Below are positions 1-7,911 of a stretch of DNA of 64,000 nt, one piece after another. The position numbers were made by a program, and so were the translations under genes. Under the pieces are notes generated by a model. It did no database searches. It saw nothing but the letters and a program-made list of their open reading frames with translations, and was not told the origin of the DNA. Numbering within the stretch: the first letter of the stretch is position 1; each line of letters begins with the position of its first letter. Source of the DNA: Kribbella sindirgiensis (lineage in GTDB: Bacteria > Actinomycetota > Actinomycetes > Propionibacteriales > Kribbellaceae); contig NZ_SJKA01000002.1 of NCBI RefSeq assembly GCF_004331435.1, positions 186,001 through 250,000 on the forward strand, in the 5' to 3' direction.

Positions 1-426
1 GCGATCGAGCTTGTCGAGGTCCCGCACCGGTGTCGCGCTGCGCTCTATCCGGCTGACCTGCCCCTGGGTCAGTCCGAGCCACTGGCCGACGAGCGCCTGC
101 GTCGGTTCGGGCCGCAGCAGCTTGCGGTAGGCCACCAGCAGCTTGCCGAAGTGTCGCTCAGCCGCAGCCTCGGCAAGTGCGTCAGCCTCCCAAAAGTCGT
201 CTGAGAGGCGCGGCGCTTCACGGGTGAGCTCGGGGGCGCGCCGCTGGCACGGTCCACACTGGTCACCGTTGTTGTCCGCCGCCACGTATGCACCGCATGA
301 AGGACACAGCCGCCGCTGGGAGCGCGTCACAGGGCCAACACTACCCGTGACGACCTGCCGGTATGCATGGAACGCATATTCCCGGGCGCATATGTATCGC
401 CGTCGTTTTCCACCACGCAACGTCAT
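1..426 (-). CDS. XRE-family HTH regulator with N-terminal zinc ribbon (partial)
   Basis: The frame is open through the left window edge, giving the first 142 residues. A probable zinc ribbon is formed by CPSC (residues 41-44) and CGPC (57-60). A Xre-type helix-turn-helix follows at about 85-140, with LGLTQGQVSRIERS as the recognition part. This arrangement is common in actinobacterial regulators near mobile or conservon-like small-gene clusters. The ATG at 426 is the furthest upstream; an internal GTG at 330 (just before the zinc ribbon) is an alternative start. It is divergent from a chain of small overlapping genes starting at 476. Its target is unknown; repression of the divergent chain is a reasonable guess. 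Confidence 0.8.
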   Translation of the reverse strand, partial: MTLRGGKRRRYICAREYAFHAYRQVVTGSVGPVTRSQRRLCPSCGAYVAADNNGDQCGPCQRRAPELTREAPRLSDDFWEADALAEAAAERHFGKLLVAYRKLLRPEPTQALVGQWLGLTQGQVSRIERSATPVRDLDKLDR

Positions 427-475
427 TGGATGGTTGTCCTCCGATAACCGACCCAATCGAACGGGGACGTGGGCT

Positions 476-568
476 ATGCATCACCTGATGTGGGGCTTAT
501 GGATCGCGGCAGCTGCCTGCTACATCGGCATCGTCCGCGACATCGCGCGGGAGGTGCGGGGCGAATGA
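476..568 (+). CDS. Micro-protein with one membrane helix
   Basis: This is a 30-residue frame, MHHLMWGLWIAAAACYIGIV followed by a charged tail, so a single hydrophobic helix with a cytoplasmic-looking end. Its stop overlaps the ATG of the next frame (ATGA), which argues for a translated, coupled unit. No family is recognised. It could be spurious because of its size, but the coupling and its position as first gene divergent from the XRE regulator support it. Confidence 0.45.
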   Translation: MHHLMWGLWIAAAACYIGIVRDIAREVRGE

Positions 569-765
569 CGACGCTTGCTGATGTCCCGCGATCAACCGAC
601 CGCCGCGTGCGCGTCTGGTTTGGTGAGCATGTCATCGCGGACTACACCGCCGAGCCGGCGAAAGCTCTCCAATACCAGGCCGGGATGACGCGGCGCTTCG
701 CCAGCCTTCGCATCACCATCGAGCCGGTCGCTCCCTTGAGAAGCCCAGATGCCGAAGACCGATGA
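565..765 (+). CDS. Small conserved-type hypothetical protein
   Basis: This 66-residue protein starts with an ATG overlapping the stop of the upstream micro-gene (ATGA). Its middle part, RVRVWFGEHVIADYTAEPAK, has the alternating beta-strand look of small actinobacterial accessory proteins. No catalytic motif or membrane segment is visible. A start further upstream in the same frame is possible, but the ATGA coupling favours 565. Function is unknown. Confidence 0.5.
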   Translation: MTTLADVPRSTDRRVRVWFGEHVIADYTAEPAKALQYQAGMTRRFASLRITIEPVAPLRSPDAEDR

Positions 766-1177
766 CGAACTCCCGTCTCAGCCGTTGGTGGGCGCGCGTC
801 TGGCAGCGCCTCAACGACACCTTTCGCCGCTGGCGGGACGAGGGCTGAACGGCTTCTCGGAGGACTTCACCCGACCGCTGCTGCTGGGGTACATGCGCCG
901 CGATCTGCTGGTCACGGACAGCCAGGTCGAGGAGCTCAAGCGGGAGATGGCCGCATACGCCGAAGTGGAACACTTCACGATGGGCCACATCTATGTCGAG
1001 CAGCCTGATAGCTGGCTCGCCGCATTCGAGGCACTGGCCCAGTCGATCAACCGCTACGACGTGACCGCCGTGGTACTGCCAAGCCTGCTGCACTTCGTAG
1101 GAATCGGCATGCCGACCGATCGACGCGGATGGTTCGAGGAAACCACTGGCGCTCGAGTCCTGGTGCTCAATCCATGA
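749..1177 (+). CDS. Conserved hypothetical protein, resolvase-like alpha/beta fold suspected
   Basis: The convincing part begins at LLLGYMRRDLLVTDSQVEEL and continues through HIYVEQPDSWLAAFEAL and NRYDVTAVVLPSLLHF. This strand-helix pattern resembles small actinobacterial proteins found beside XRE regulators, which look like serine-recombinase N-terminal folds lacking the catalytic serine. The start is uncertain: 749 is the most upstream ATG, 893 is an internal ATG that would cut the first strand, and a start between them is likely. No enzymatic function is proposed. Confidence 0.55.
   Translation: MPKTDDELPSQPLVGARLAAPQRHLSPLAGRGLNGFSEDFTRPLLLGYMRRDLLVTDSQVEELKREMAAYAEVEHFTMGHIYVEQPDSWLAAFEALAQSINRYDVTAVVLPSLLHFVGIGMPTDRRGWFEETTGARVLVLNP
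762..848 (+). CDS. Possible 28-residue basic, tryptophan-rich peptide
   Basis: A short frame starts with an ATG overlapping the stop of the preceding gene (ATGA), the third such coupling in a row. The peptide is MTNSRLSRWWARVWQRLNDT plus eight residues, strongly basic and amphipathic, with four Trp. It conflicts with the upstream extension of the next gene, so either this peptide is real and the next gene starts downstream, or it is chance. Low certainty. Confidence 0.3.
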   Translation: MTNSRLSRWWARVWQRLNDTFRRWRDEG

Positions 1178-1267
1178 ACCGGTGGGATTGGTGGGGAGTC
1201 GTCCTCAGCCCCTCTCATGTGCAGGGTGATCGCTGCACGCCCACCGGTCCCGTCATCCGGTCCTTGT

Positions 1268-1299
1268 CCGAGCCCTCTCCTCCCCTGTGGAGGGCTCGG
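1268..1299. terminator. 10-bp perfect hairpin in a gene-free gap
   Basis: CCGAGCCCTC (1268-1277) is the exact complement of GAGGGCTCGG (1290-1299), with a 12-nt loop. There is no T tract. It lies in the 318-bp gap after the gene ending at 1177 and before the WXG-like gene, so it probably terminates the upstream small-gene unit. Nothing else convincing was seen in 1178-1495. Confidence 0.5.
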
Positions 1300-1495
1300 C
1301 CAGGGGTCTCCAACAAGCCGGCTGGCGCGGGACGTGAAGCGAGTCCGTTCTGCGCCAGCCGTTCCAAATGCACCGAGGCCCGGACGGGGTCCTCGGTTCG
1401 GCTGGCCGGATGGCTAGGGCGCAGTGTGCCTGGGCGAGAAGCCGTCCGGTCAGCTTCCCTCTACCCATAACCATCACGAGTGAGGCAGGCGGAAT

Positions 1496-1756
1496 ATGTC
1501 CCAAGTCGAACAGATGAAGATGCAGCTGCACGGCTTGGCTGACCAGTCGAGGCAGGGCGCGGCCAGCTTGGCCGGGTTTAAGCAGCGCTTCGAGCAATCA
1601 AGCCAACAGGTGCAGGCCCTCATCCGCGGCACTGCGACGCGGGCCGACCAGGACATCGCGGCCATGTTGGAGGCCGCCGCGAAGTCGGTCGACCAAGCCG
1701 TCCAGTCCTTGCAGATCGCCGAAGCCGGATGCCGCAGCTACGCCGACCAGATTTAG
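1496..1756 (+). CDS. WXG100-like small helical protein, toxin partner
   Basis: This 86-residue, all-helical, Gln/Ala-rich protein has no membrane segment or cysteine cluster other than one late Cys. Its size and composition resemble ESAT-6/WXG100-type or similar two-helix proteins that precede polymorphic toxins in actinobacteria, although a canonical WxG turn is not present. It lies 18 bp before the deaminase toxin gene and is clearly co-transcribed with it. A role as secretion chaperone or partner is inference from this order. The weak ribosome-binding site AGGCGG precedes the ATG. Confidence 0.65.
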   Translation: MSQVEQMKMQLHGLADQSRQGAASLAGFKQRFEQSSQQVQALIRGTATRADQDIAAMLEAAAKSVDQAVQSLQIAEAGCRSYADQI

Positions 1757-1774
1757 CCGGCCGAGGCCGTAGGC

Positions 1775-2641
1775 ATGCCCTCCGAGCTGCAACGCGTCGC
1801 GCAGGAACTGCTCGACGCGTTGAATCAGATCGAGCGCATCGTGCCCTACCTGCATGACCGGGCACAGAAGTACCGCGAGGCCGCAGGATGGGTTGGCAGT
1901 ACCAGTAACAATCCGAGCGCCCGGATGGCGGCGATGCAGCTGGACGAAGCCGCCCGCCGCTGCGAGGAAGCGGCGCACTTCCTGTCTCAAGCACGCCAGC
2001 CAGGTATCCAATGGGTCCAGCAGATGGTCAGCGGCATCCGAACTACCGAACCAAGCGGCGGTTCGACAGGCGAACGGCCGCTCGGTCCAGGTGGCAGCAC
2101 GCGGCCCGCGGAACGCCGGCCGGATGATCAGCACGAGAAGTCGGAAGCCGACAAGCCAGACAAGGCGACGGGCGATGGCGATGAGACGAGTCCGGAGGAT
2201 GAAGTTCCGGACATCGATGACAAGGATGCCTGGCGACTGTTCGCCAAGCTGCCCGTTCGCCGCGATCAGCCCGGCCATCGTGAGAAGACCCGTGGCCTGT
2301 GGCGCAATGAGGACGGCACGGAAGATGAGTGGGTCAGTGGCTTCGACGAGTGGCGCGACAAGGCCGATCGGTTCGCCGTCGCCGAGAAGATTGGCGACGC
2401 GCCGCACCTGTTGCAGATCACCTCCCACGTCGAAATCAAGTTCGCCATGTTCATGCGCGAGCGAGGCCTACGACGGGCGACGCTGGTCGTCAACAAGCGG
2501 CCCTGCCCCGGTGAAGCCGGCTGTGATGAGATGCTGAAGGACTTCCTGCCCAACGGCGCCAAACTCACCCTCTTTGGACCGAACAACTTCAAAGAGACCT
2601 ACCCCAAGTCGCCGAAGCCCGAAGGGACAGAGCCGGTATGA
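1775..2641 (+). CDS. Polymorphic toxin with C-terminal SCP1.201/DddA-like deaminase domain
   Basis: This is a 288-residue protein. Residues 1-90 are helical and resemble an ESX-type or WXG-like delivery domain; about 91-150 is a charged, Pro/Gly-rich linker. The C-terminal 140 residues fit the SCP1.201-like cytidine deaminase family, the family of the double-strand DNA deaminase DddA. The zinc and catalytic signatures are HVE (218-220, catalytic Glu220) and PC-x5-C (Cys244, Cys250), followed by the family pattern LP-x-GAKLT (259-265). The stop overlaps the start of an Imm1 gene. Expected activity is deamination of cytosine in nucleic acid of a competitor cell. The substrate (dsDNA, ssDNA or RNA) cannot be told from sequence, and the export route is not encoded nearby. 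Confidence 0.85.
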   Translation: MPSELQRVAQELLDALNQIERIVPYLHDRAQKYREAAGWVGSTSNNPSARMAAMQLDEAARRCEEAAHFLSQARQPGIQWVQQMVSGIRTTEPSGGSTGERPLGPGGSTRPAERRPDDQHEKSEADKPDKATGDGDETSPEDEVPDIDDKDAWRLFAKLPVRRDQPGHREKTRGLWRNEDGTEDEWVSGFDEWRDKADRFAVAEKIGDAPHLLQITSHVEIKFAMFMRERGLRRATLVVNKRPCPGEAGCDEMLKDFLPNGAKLTLFGPNNFKETYPKSPKPEGTEPV

Positions 2642-3090
2642 CGTATTCGCTGAAGGCCTACTACAAGCACGAGCATACCGACGGCGGTCTGCTGGTGACC
2701 TCGGCCGCCGATGTCGATGCACTAGTCGACGCCATGCTGGCGGAGCCGTTTGAGAACTCGGTCGCCACGCTCTACATCCAAGAGCGACCGCGCAACGATC
2801 GCGGTTACCCCGATCACGAGCTGCGCGTCGGGCTCTACCCCGAGGGCAAAGTCGGCAGCCTGCGCTACGCCGGCAATGTCGACGGCGTGATCGGTGCCTG
2901 GTACGCGGTGGGACAGCAGAGCCAGCGTGAGGAAGTCTTCTATTACTACACCGGGCACGACGAGGGGTATCCGCAAGACTCCGAGCTGCCCATCGAGGAC
3001 ATCCGCAGGGCGATCAAAGGCTTCTTGGAGAGCGGCGGTGAACGTCCAGCTTCATTCGATTGGGCCGAGTGGCGGTCCGACGTCGGCTGA
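2638..3090 (+). CDS. Imm1-family immunity protein
   Basis: This is a 150-residue acidic protein starting with an ATG that overlaps the toxin stop (ATGA), the normal toxin-immunity layout. Family-like features are the opening DVDALVDAML, the central HELRVGLYPEGKVGSLRYAG, YYYTGHDEGYPQDSELPIED, and a terminal Trp-rich end. Imm1 proteins are the usual antidotes of SCP1.201 deaminases, so this should bind and block the toxin encoded just upstream. No signal peptide is present, consistent with cytoplasmic protection. A terminator hairpin follows at 3112-3140, closing the three-gene module. Confidence 0.85.
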   Translation: MTYSLKAYYKHEHTDGGLLVTSAADVDALVDAMLAEPFENSVATLYIQERPRNDRGYPDHELRVGLYPEGKVGSLRYAGNVDGVIGAWYAVGQQSQREEVFYYYTGHDEGYPQDSELPIEDIRRAIKGFLESGGERPASFDWAEWRSDVG

Positions 3091-3111
3091 TAGGCCCGTC
3101 TGATTGGATCA

Positions 3112-3140
3112 GGTGCCCCGGTCAGCACGATCGGGGCACC
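3112..3140 (+). terminator. Terminator of the toxin/immunity module
   Basis: GGTGCCCCG (3112-3120) pairs perfectly with CGGGGCACC (3132-3140) across an 11-nt loop, 21 bp after the immunity stop. There is no T run, as is common in high-GC actinobacteria. The rest of the 326-bp gap to 3416 shows no gene; only a clear Shine-Dalgarno for the next gene was seen. Confidence 0.6.
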
Positions 3141-3416
3141 CGTCCCGTGTGGGTCTGGAGGGACGACACCACACGATGGGTGCCTTCTCACGGTAGGCGA
3201 TGAGAGCCACGCCGATCGCCGGTCAAGCCGCTTGAACGGTAAGCATCGTTATCCACGCAGGGCTGATCGGCGGTGCGGAGTCCACGCAGTCAGCCGTCTG
3301 CAGCCAACAACGAGCTCTGGGGCTAGGCACGGGCCAAGTGCACCGCGTCCCGCCCAACTTGTCGGTGCTAACCCCTATGGTGTGGACCGAACGATTTGCA
3401 CATGGGAGGTACGCGC

Positions 3417-3611
3417 GTGACCGAGGGACCGAACGAACCGGCCTACGAAGACAGGATCGACCTCAGCGAGGTGCGCAAGAGCGTTGACTCGCTCAATGTC
3501 GAGCCCGCTCAGCCGTACGACGGCCCGATCTCTTCGTTGATGAGTCCCTACGAGCCGCCGGCTGACCCACCGAGCCAGTCTGCGGCAGCCCAGGCGTCGA
3601 GCGAAGAGTAG
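3417..3611 (+). CDS. Small acidic hypothetical protein
   Basis: This 64-residue protein is rich in Glu, Asp, Pro and Ser and looks largely disordered. The GTG at 3417 is chosen over upstream TTG and ATG codons because GGGAGG sits at 3404-3409 with 7-nt spacing. The stop lies 6 bp before the next membrane-protein gene, so the two are co-transcribed. No family recognised. Confidence 0.55.
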   Translation: MTEGPNEPAYEDRIDLSEVRKSVDSLNVEPAQPYDGPISSLMSPYEPPADPPSQSAAAQASSEE

Positions 3612-3617
3612 CTGCTG

Positions 3618-4313
3618 ATGCTGCCCACCAGCTGGCTGACGCTGGTGTTGTTCCTTCTGCTGGTTGCACCTGGCATGTTGTTCGACTTGCTGGCAGCGAA
3701 ACGTCGAGTCGGCGCTCCGGAGTCGGCCTTCCGCGAGATTAGCCGCATCGCGCTCGGTTCGCTCGGCTTCAGCGCCATCGGCCTCGCGGTCGTCACGGTG
3801 CTGCACCTCAAGTGGGGTCGCGCCTTCGTCGCCCTCGACAAAGCGGTTACCGACAAGCCATACCTGACAAGTCAACTGCGCCATGTCGTTGTCACCGCCG
3901 TCGTAGCAACAGTGGTCGCCCTGCTCGCTGCACTGGCTCTGCACTGGTGGCTTGGGCGGGGGAAGGACAAGCCGCACCTCACACACGACTCGCTCTGGAC
4001 GAAGGCCTTCCGTGAAGATCGGCCGACGAACACCGACCCTCATGTTTGGGTCAAGCTCAGCAGCGGCCCACGTTTCATCGGCAAGGTAGCCCACTACAGC
4101 GCGGACCTGGACCTCACGGATCGAGAGCTGATCCTCGCTCCGCCGCTCTACATGGAGATGCCTGGCCAAGCTGAGCTGATAGAGATAGGCAAGCAGGGCT
4201 GGCAGCGTCTGGTGATCCCCGGAAACGCGATTGAGGCTATCGGTGTGCAATACCGACCCACAACGGAGCCACCTGCCGCCAAGAGTGCAAGTCCGACCGA
4301 GCAGACGAGCTGA
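3618..4313 (+). CDS. DUF6338-like membrane protein
   Basis: This is a 231-residue protein. A first membrane helix lies at residues 5-25, a second at about 45-65 (LGSLGFSAIGLAVVTVLHL) and a third at about 88-110. A soluble C-terminal half follows, with WTKAF, VWVKLSSGPRFIGKVAHYSA and a late beta-rich part. This layout fits the DUF6338 family of actinobacterial membrane proteins, whose function is unknown. The C-terminal tail is Pro/Ser/Thr rich. It is the second gene of a two-gene unit with the small acidic protein upstream. The DUF assignment is from memory of the pattern. Confidence 0.7.
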   Translation: MLPTSWLTLVLFLLLVAPGMLFDLLAAKRRVGAPESAFREISRIALGSLGFSAIGLAVVTVLHLKWGRAFVALDKAVTDKPYLTSQLRHVVVTAVVATVVALLAALALHWWLGRGKDKPHLTHDSLWTKAFREDRPTNTDPHVWVKLSSGPRFIGKVAHYSADLDLTDRELILAPPLYMEMPGQAELIEIGKQGWQRLVIPGNAIEAIGVQYRPTTEPPAAKSASPTEQTS

Positions 4314-4459
4314 TCGACGCCGTGAGCCAGCGCCGCTACCACACCGGCAAGGACTCGTCCCAAGGATGGCCCGGCGGCAAACCCGACTCGCTTCAGCAAC
4401 GCTCTTTCACGCACCCATGACGGGAACAGCACAGGGACCCCTAGGAATTGACATCGCGA

Positions 4460-4930
4460 ATGACTGAGCATCCGATCAATCTGGCGCAACTATACAAGTG
4501 GAATAGTTCCCTGTATTATGATAGGATGATAAGTCACGCATTTCGCCTGCGCGCTGGCGACGACCTGAAGAAGTCTGTCGAGCAGTACATAGCATCTCAT
4601 TCGCTTCAGGCTGCCATTGTCGTCGCGTGTGTGGGAAGCCTCTCACATGCCGTGCTGCGACTTGCTGGAGCTAAGAACTACTTCAATTCTCCCGACGATT
4701 TTGAGATCGTCTCAGCGACGGGGACGGCGTCCACTGCCGGGATGCACATTCATCTCGCCGTATCCGACAAGGACGGCACGACGGTGGGTGGCCATCTAGC
4801 TGAAGGATGCCTCGTGCGAACAACCTGCGAAGTTGTATTACTGGAGTCACCCGGGCATCACTTCGAACGCGAAGACGACCCGGAGACCGGATTTACGGAG
4901 CTGGTTGTTAAGGCCATCGGCGAGCGTTAG
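4460..4930 (+). CDS. PPC (DUF296) domain protein
   Basis: This is a 156-residue protein matching the plant-and-prokaryote-conserved (PCC/DUF296) domain almost end to end: HAFRLRAGDDL, AAIVVACVGSLSHAVLRLA, EIVSATGTASTAGMHIHLAVSD, GGHLAEGCLVRTTCEVVL and TGFTEL. In the family the HxH pair near GMHIHL and the GGH contribute a metal or ligand site. Bacterial members are soluble trimers of unclear role; plant members are fused to AT-hooks. The ATG at 4460 is used; a TTG at 4448 is also in frame. The DNA here is visibly richer in A/T than its neighbours, suggesting separate acquisition. It converges with the next gene, overlapping by 4 bp. Confidence 0.85.
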   Translation: MTEHPINLAQLYKWNSSLYYDRMISHAFRLRAGDDLKKSVEQYIASHSLQAAIVVACVGSLSHAVLRLAGAKNYFNSPDDFEIVSATGTASTAGMHIHLAVSDKDGTTVGGHLAEGCLVRTTCEVVLLESPGHHFEREDDPETGFTELVVKAIGER

Positions 4931-6135
4931 CTCGGTTGAGAAACTGATTTGTCTAGCTGGTCCATCGCCAGCATCCAAGGACGTTTCTTCCGATCTGCTC
5001 GAGCGTGAACCTTTTGCTGTACCTCATTCGATACGATTCCAGACAGTGCGCCACTGCCGAAGCCCTCTAGTAACAAGAGGATGGGGTCTGCGTCAAACGG
5101 CATACCGCCGGCCGCCCCTGCAGCGGTGCCAATCAGTGATGACACCAGTGTGAAGACGCGAGCGTGACCAGTCCGCACGCCCCGCTGCCTTGCTAACTCT
5201 CTATCTAATTCGTGGCTCAGCGACTGTCCAGCATCTTTAAGGTGAGAAGCCTCAGCAATGTCGGCGAAGATCTGACGTGCCTCGGGTAGCGATCGGCGTA
5301 CCTCGAGCAGCGCCTCACAGTAGTGTCGCGCCGAGGAGCTGATTGAGTCTGCGGGGATGGCAGTTTTCAACCTTTCAAACGCCGCCTCCGCCGGCGCGGC
5401 CCCTTCGAAAGGGGGTATGGCCTTGTCCAGCACACCACCTTTAATGAGAAGGCGAGCGGCCGAGTCAGGCACTTCTCTCGTGTTGACCCCGTCGTATAGC
5501 AGCGGGGTGACATAGTAACGCGCCATCGCCCAGCGAAATGCTACGTGCTTCAGCTTCGGTGCATGCTTCTCGACGATTCGAACGAACGTTTCCGGATTGC
5601 CATCACCATGGATCTCGTGGTCACCTCTTGCGTGAGACAGCGCAGCTGCAATTGCCCCTGTCCGCCCACCAACTACCACGCGGCGGAATGCTCCCGACTC
5701 CGCGAGGTCGGCCGTAAGAAGGTCCCGGTACGTGCTTGATAGCTCTGAGAAGCGAAAGATGCGGGCCCGCTTGGCGTGTTGATCAAGATACTCAGCTCGT
5801 CGCAAGCCCAACTCTGGTAGCTGGCGAAATCTGGCGAGGTCTACGAAGCTGCCCGGCCCAGATCGACGCTCTGGGACAATTAGCCCCTCTTCCAGAAGCG
5901 GAGACGCCCAGGTCATTGCCTGCGCCATTGCCTGGCCTTCCAGCATAAAGCGTGCAGGAATCGAGACCGCCTCGGCGAATGCCAGATACCCGATCAGGCG
6001 GAGGAATATAGATTCTGCCTTTGACAGCCCGATACCGCTGTCATCCGTGCCTCGATAGGCCGGATCCCCGTAGTTGAGGAGGACTAGGCCATCAATCGGC
6101 TCGCTCTCGCCAAGCTTGTCTGCATACACAGTCAT
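4927..6135 (-). CDS. Unknown 402-residue protein coupled to an RNA methyltransferase
   Basis: No family was recognised. The N-terminal 180 residues look alpha/beta, with GRTGAIAAALSHARGDHEIHGD in the middle. The C-terminal part has a helical region and, at about 330-375, glycine-rich hydrophobic stretches (LVSSLIGTAAGAAGG, LLLLEGFGSGALSGIVSNEV) that could insert in or associate with membranes. The start overlaps the stop of the upstream SpoU-type methyltransferase (ATGA), so the pair is translated together. Coupling suggests a common function, possibly self-protection or RNA modification, but this is inference. Confidence 0.75.
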   Translation of the reverse strand: MTVYADKLGESEPIDGLVLLNYGDPAYRGTDDSGIGLSKAESIFLRLIGYLAFAEAVSIPARFMLEGQAMAQAMTWASPLLEEGLIVPERRSGPGSFVDLARFRQLPELGLRRAEYLDQHAKRARIFRFSELSSTYRDLLTADLAESGAFRRVVVGGRTGAIAAALSHARGDHEIHGDGNPETFVRIVEKHAPKLKHVAFRWAMARYYVTPLLYDGVNTREVPDSAARLLIKGGVLDKAIPPFEGAAPAEAAFERLKTAIPADSISSSARHYCEALLEVRRSLPEARQIFADIAEASHLKDAGQSLSHELDRELARQRGVRTGHARVFTLVSSLIGTAAGAAGGMPFDADPILLLLEGFGSGALSGIVSNEVQQKVHARADRKKRPWMLAMDQLDKSVSQPS

Positions 6136-6908
6136 CGATCACTCTCAGCAAGGTTTCCACCGTACAGAACTGCAGCGACCGCAGTGGCCAAATTGAGGCT
6201 AGAAACCCCGGGGCGCATCGGAATTGAGACCCGAGTATCGCAGATGCTAAGTAAGGCATCGCTGAGCCCGTATCGTTCCGTGCCAAACACCAGCACAGAA
6301 TTGGCTGGAATGCTCGTATTCCACAGCTGCTCACCGATTGGATCGATGCCCACGATCGGCCGATCCTCCCTTTTCAGGGTCTTCATTTGAATTACCGGGA
6401 GAGCGTAGTGCAGACCGGCTGAACCGCGCACCGCCGTCACATGCCACGGATCGATTGCCTCGCCGATTGCGATCACGCCCGCGATGTCGCATGCCGCCGC
6501 GAGTCGTATCACTGCTCCAACGTTGCCCATATTTCGTGGATCTTCGAGACCGACAACTGGGCGGTCAGCGCGCCGGGCTATGTCTTGCTCGGAATATCGC
6601 GATTTGCTTGCGACAGCGACAATTCTGGTTCCGATCGGAGATCGGGTGGCTAGCCGGAATGTCTCGGGATCGACATGCACGCACTGACTTAGAATCGGGC
6701 CGGCAGTGTCGGGAGCGAGAGCAGCACCAAGTCGCTCGACCTGGGCAGGATCGTCGGAGATTACGGCAAGGATCCTTGCACCAAACCTCAGAGCGTGCTT
6801 AACCGCGTGAAATCCCTCAAGGACGACCAGGTCATCCTGCCGATAGGCGGCTTTGAATTGCTTGATCAGAGATGCATTGCGCTGTTGTGCTGTAGGTTCC
6901 GTGGCCAC
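6132..6908 (-). CDS. TrmH/SpoU-family RNA 2'-O-ribose methyltransferase
   Basis: This 258-residue protein carries the three SpoU motifs of the knotted SPOUT fold: LEDPRNMGNVGAVIR (121-135), VFGTERYGLS (207-216) and IPMRPGVSSLNLATAVA (229-245), the last two forming the S-adenosylmethionine knot. The N-terminal 100 residues resemble the substrate-binding domain of rRNA methyltransferases. Family members methylate ribose 2'-OH of 23S rRNA or tRNA. Thiostrepton-resistance enzymes are in this family, so as cargo of a mobile element it could give antibiotic resistance, but the target base cannot be inferred. It is coupled (ATGA) to the unknown gene downstream. Confidence 0.88.
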   Translation of the reverse strand: MATEPTAQQRNASLIKQFKAAYRQDDLVVLEGFHAVKHALRFGARILAVISDDPAQVERLGAALAPDTAGPILSQCVHVDPETFRLATRSPIGTRIVAVASKSRYSEQDIARRADRPVVGLEDPRNMGNVGAVIRLAAACDIAGVIAIGEAIDPWHVTAVRGSAGLHYALPVIQMKTLKREDRPIVGIDPIGEQLWNTSIPANSVLVFGTERYGLSDALLSICDTRVSIPMRPGVSSLNLATAVAAVLYGGNLAESDR

Positions 6909-7079
6909 GCAGATTTCCGCCTTTGAGCGCGCGCTGAGTGAAGCGACAGTGTCACCGCTTATTGATTAGCATCCCGGCGGGTGACACCCCGGTCAAGATG
7001 CGTAGGGGCGAACTTGACTCCCTCTAAAGCGCCAGGCTCGGCAGTCATATGCCTGCAACTACAAACTGTCACCTGCCGC

Positions 7080-7880
7080 TCACTCATTGATCCGGGGCGC
7101 TTGCGGGACAACCGTTCTGTTCAGTGCTGCTCGCGCATCAAGGTCGTCCTCCACCCCAACCACAACGCCGAGTGCAAATGCAACAACGGCGTCGGCGAAT
7201 AGACTGACGTCCGATCGAGCCGCTTGCATCTGCTCGCTTTGGATGCGCGTGCGCAGCAGAAAGCCGTCGAGCATGGCCTGAAGGGCCAAACCGAATCGTT
7301 CAATGGTCCAGCCGGGTCGCATTCTCACGCTAAACGCGGCGAAGAGGGAAGCATACCCTTGATGCCATGGAGCGAGCGCACGCTGCATGTCCTTGAGGAT
7401 CGCGAATTTCAAGTCAGGGTGCTGATCTAGCAATGGGCCGATGTGCGCAAGAAGGAACGATCGAGGATACGACAGGAGGCTATTGAGCATCGCATCGCTA
7501 AACCGAGCGATTGCGTCTCCGACATCTATGGCATCTGCGATGGCTGCCATCTCCGCCTGTTGGAGCGCGGGATCAGCGTTAGGCGCATCCCGATAGAGCA
7601 TCGTGTGAATCACGGCGTCGTTGACGAATGCTTCCTTTGTTGGCCAACGATTATTAAAGGCCTTTCGGCTAGCACCAAGGGCACCTTTCTCGCGAGCGAG
7701 AGCGATAACATCCTCGATGCGAAGCCATTCCAATGTGGCCGGAAAGTCGATTGCCCGGAGACGACGCGGCCTATCCTCTACCGACGCAACGAACATCGCG
7801 TCGATGAGTTGCGCGGCAGCATCAAGGAAGTGACGAGCGCTTGCGTCGTCGGTCGTCGCAGGCGGTCGCGGCGGTGTCAT
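7080..7880 (-). CDS. TetR-like transcriptional regulator
   Basis: This is a 266-residue protein. An unusually long N-terminal part (about 60 residues, including a DAAAQLIDAMF helix) precedes the HTH, seen in LRIEDVIALAREKGALGASR and KAFNNRWPTKEAFVNDAVI (about 58-95), a layout close to TetR HTHs where a Trp replaces the usual Tyr-Phe. The remaining 170 residues are helical and fit a ligand-binding domain. The ATG at 7880 is chosen because the protein-like sequence begins there; the frame is open further upstream but overlaps the neighbouring gene antisense-free region without coding character. Its target is unknown; it ends 170 bp from the methyltransferase start, facing the same way. Confidence 0.75.
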   Translation of the reverse strand: MTPPRPPATTDDASARHFLDAAAQLIDAMFVASVEDRPRRLRAIDFPATLEWLRIEDVIALAREKGALGASRKAFNNRWPTKEAFVNDAVIHTMLYRDAPNADPALQQAEMAAIADAIDVGDAIARFSDAMLNSLLSYPRSFLLAHIGPLLDQHPDLKFAILKDMQRALAPWHQGYASLFAAFSVRMRPGWTIERFGLALQAMLDGFLLRTRIQSEQMQAARSDVSLFADAVVAFALGVVVGVEDDLDARAALNRTVVPQAPRINE

Positions 7881-7911
7881 AGCCGCGTCGTCCCCATGGA
7901 AACGGAAGCGC

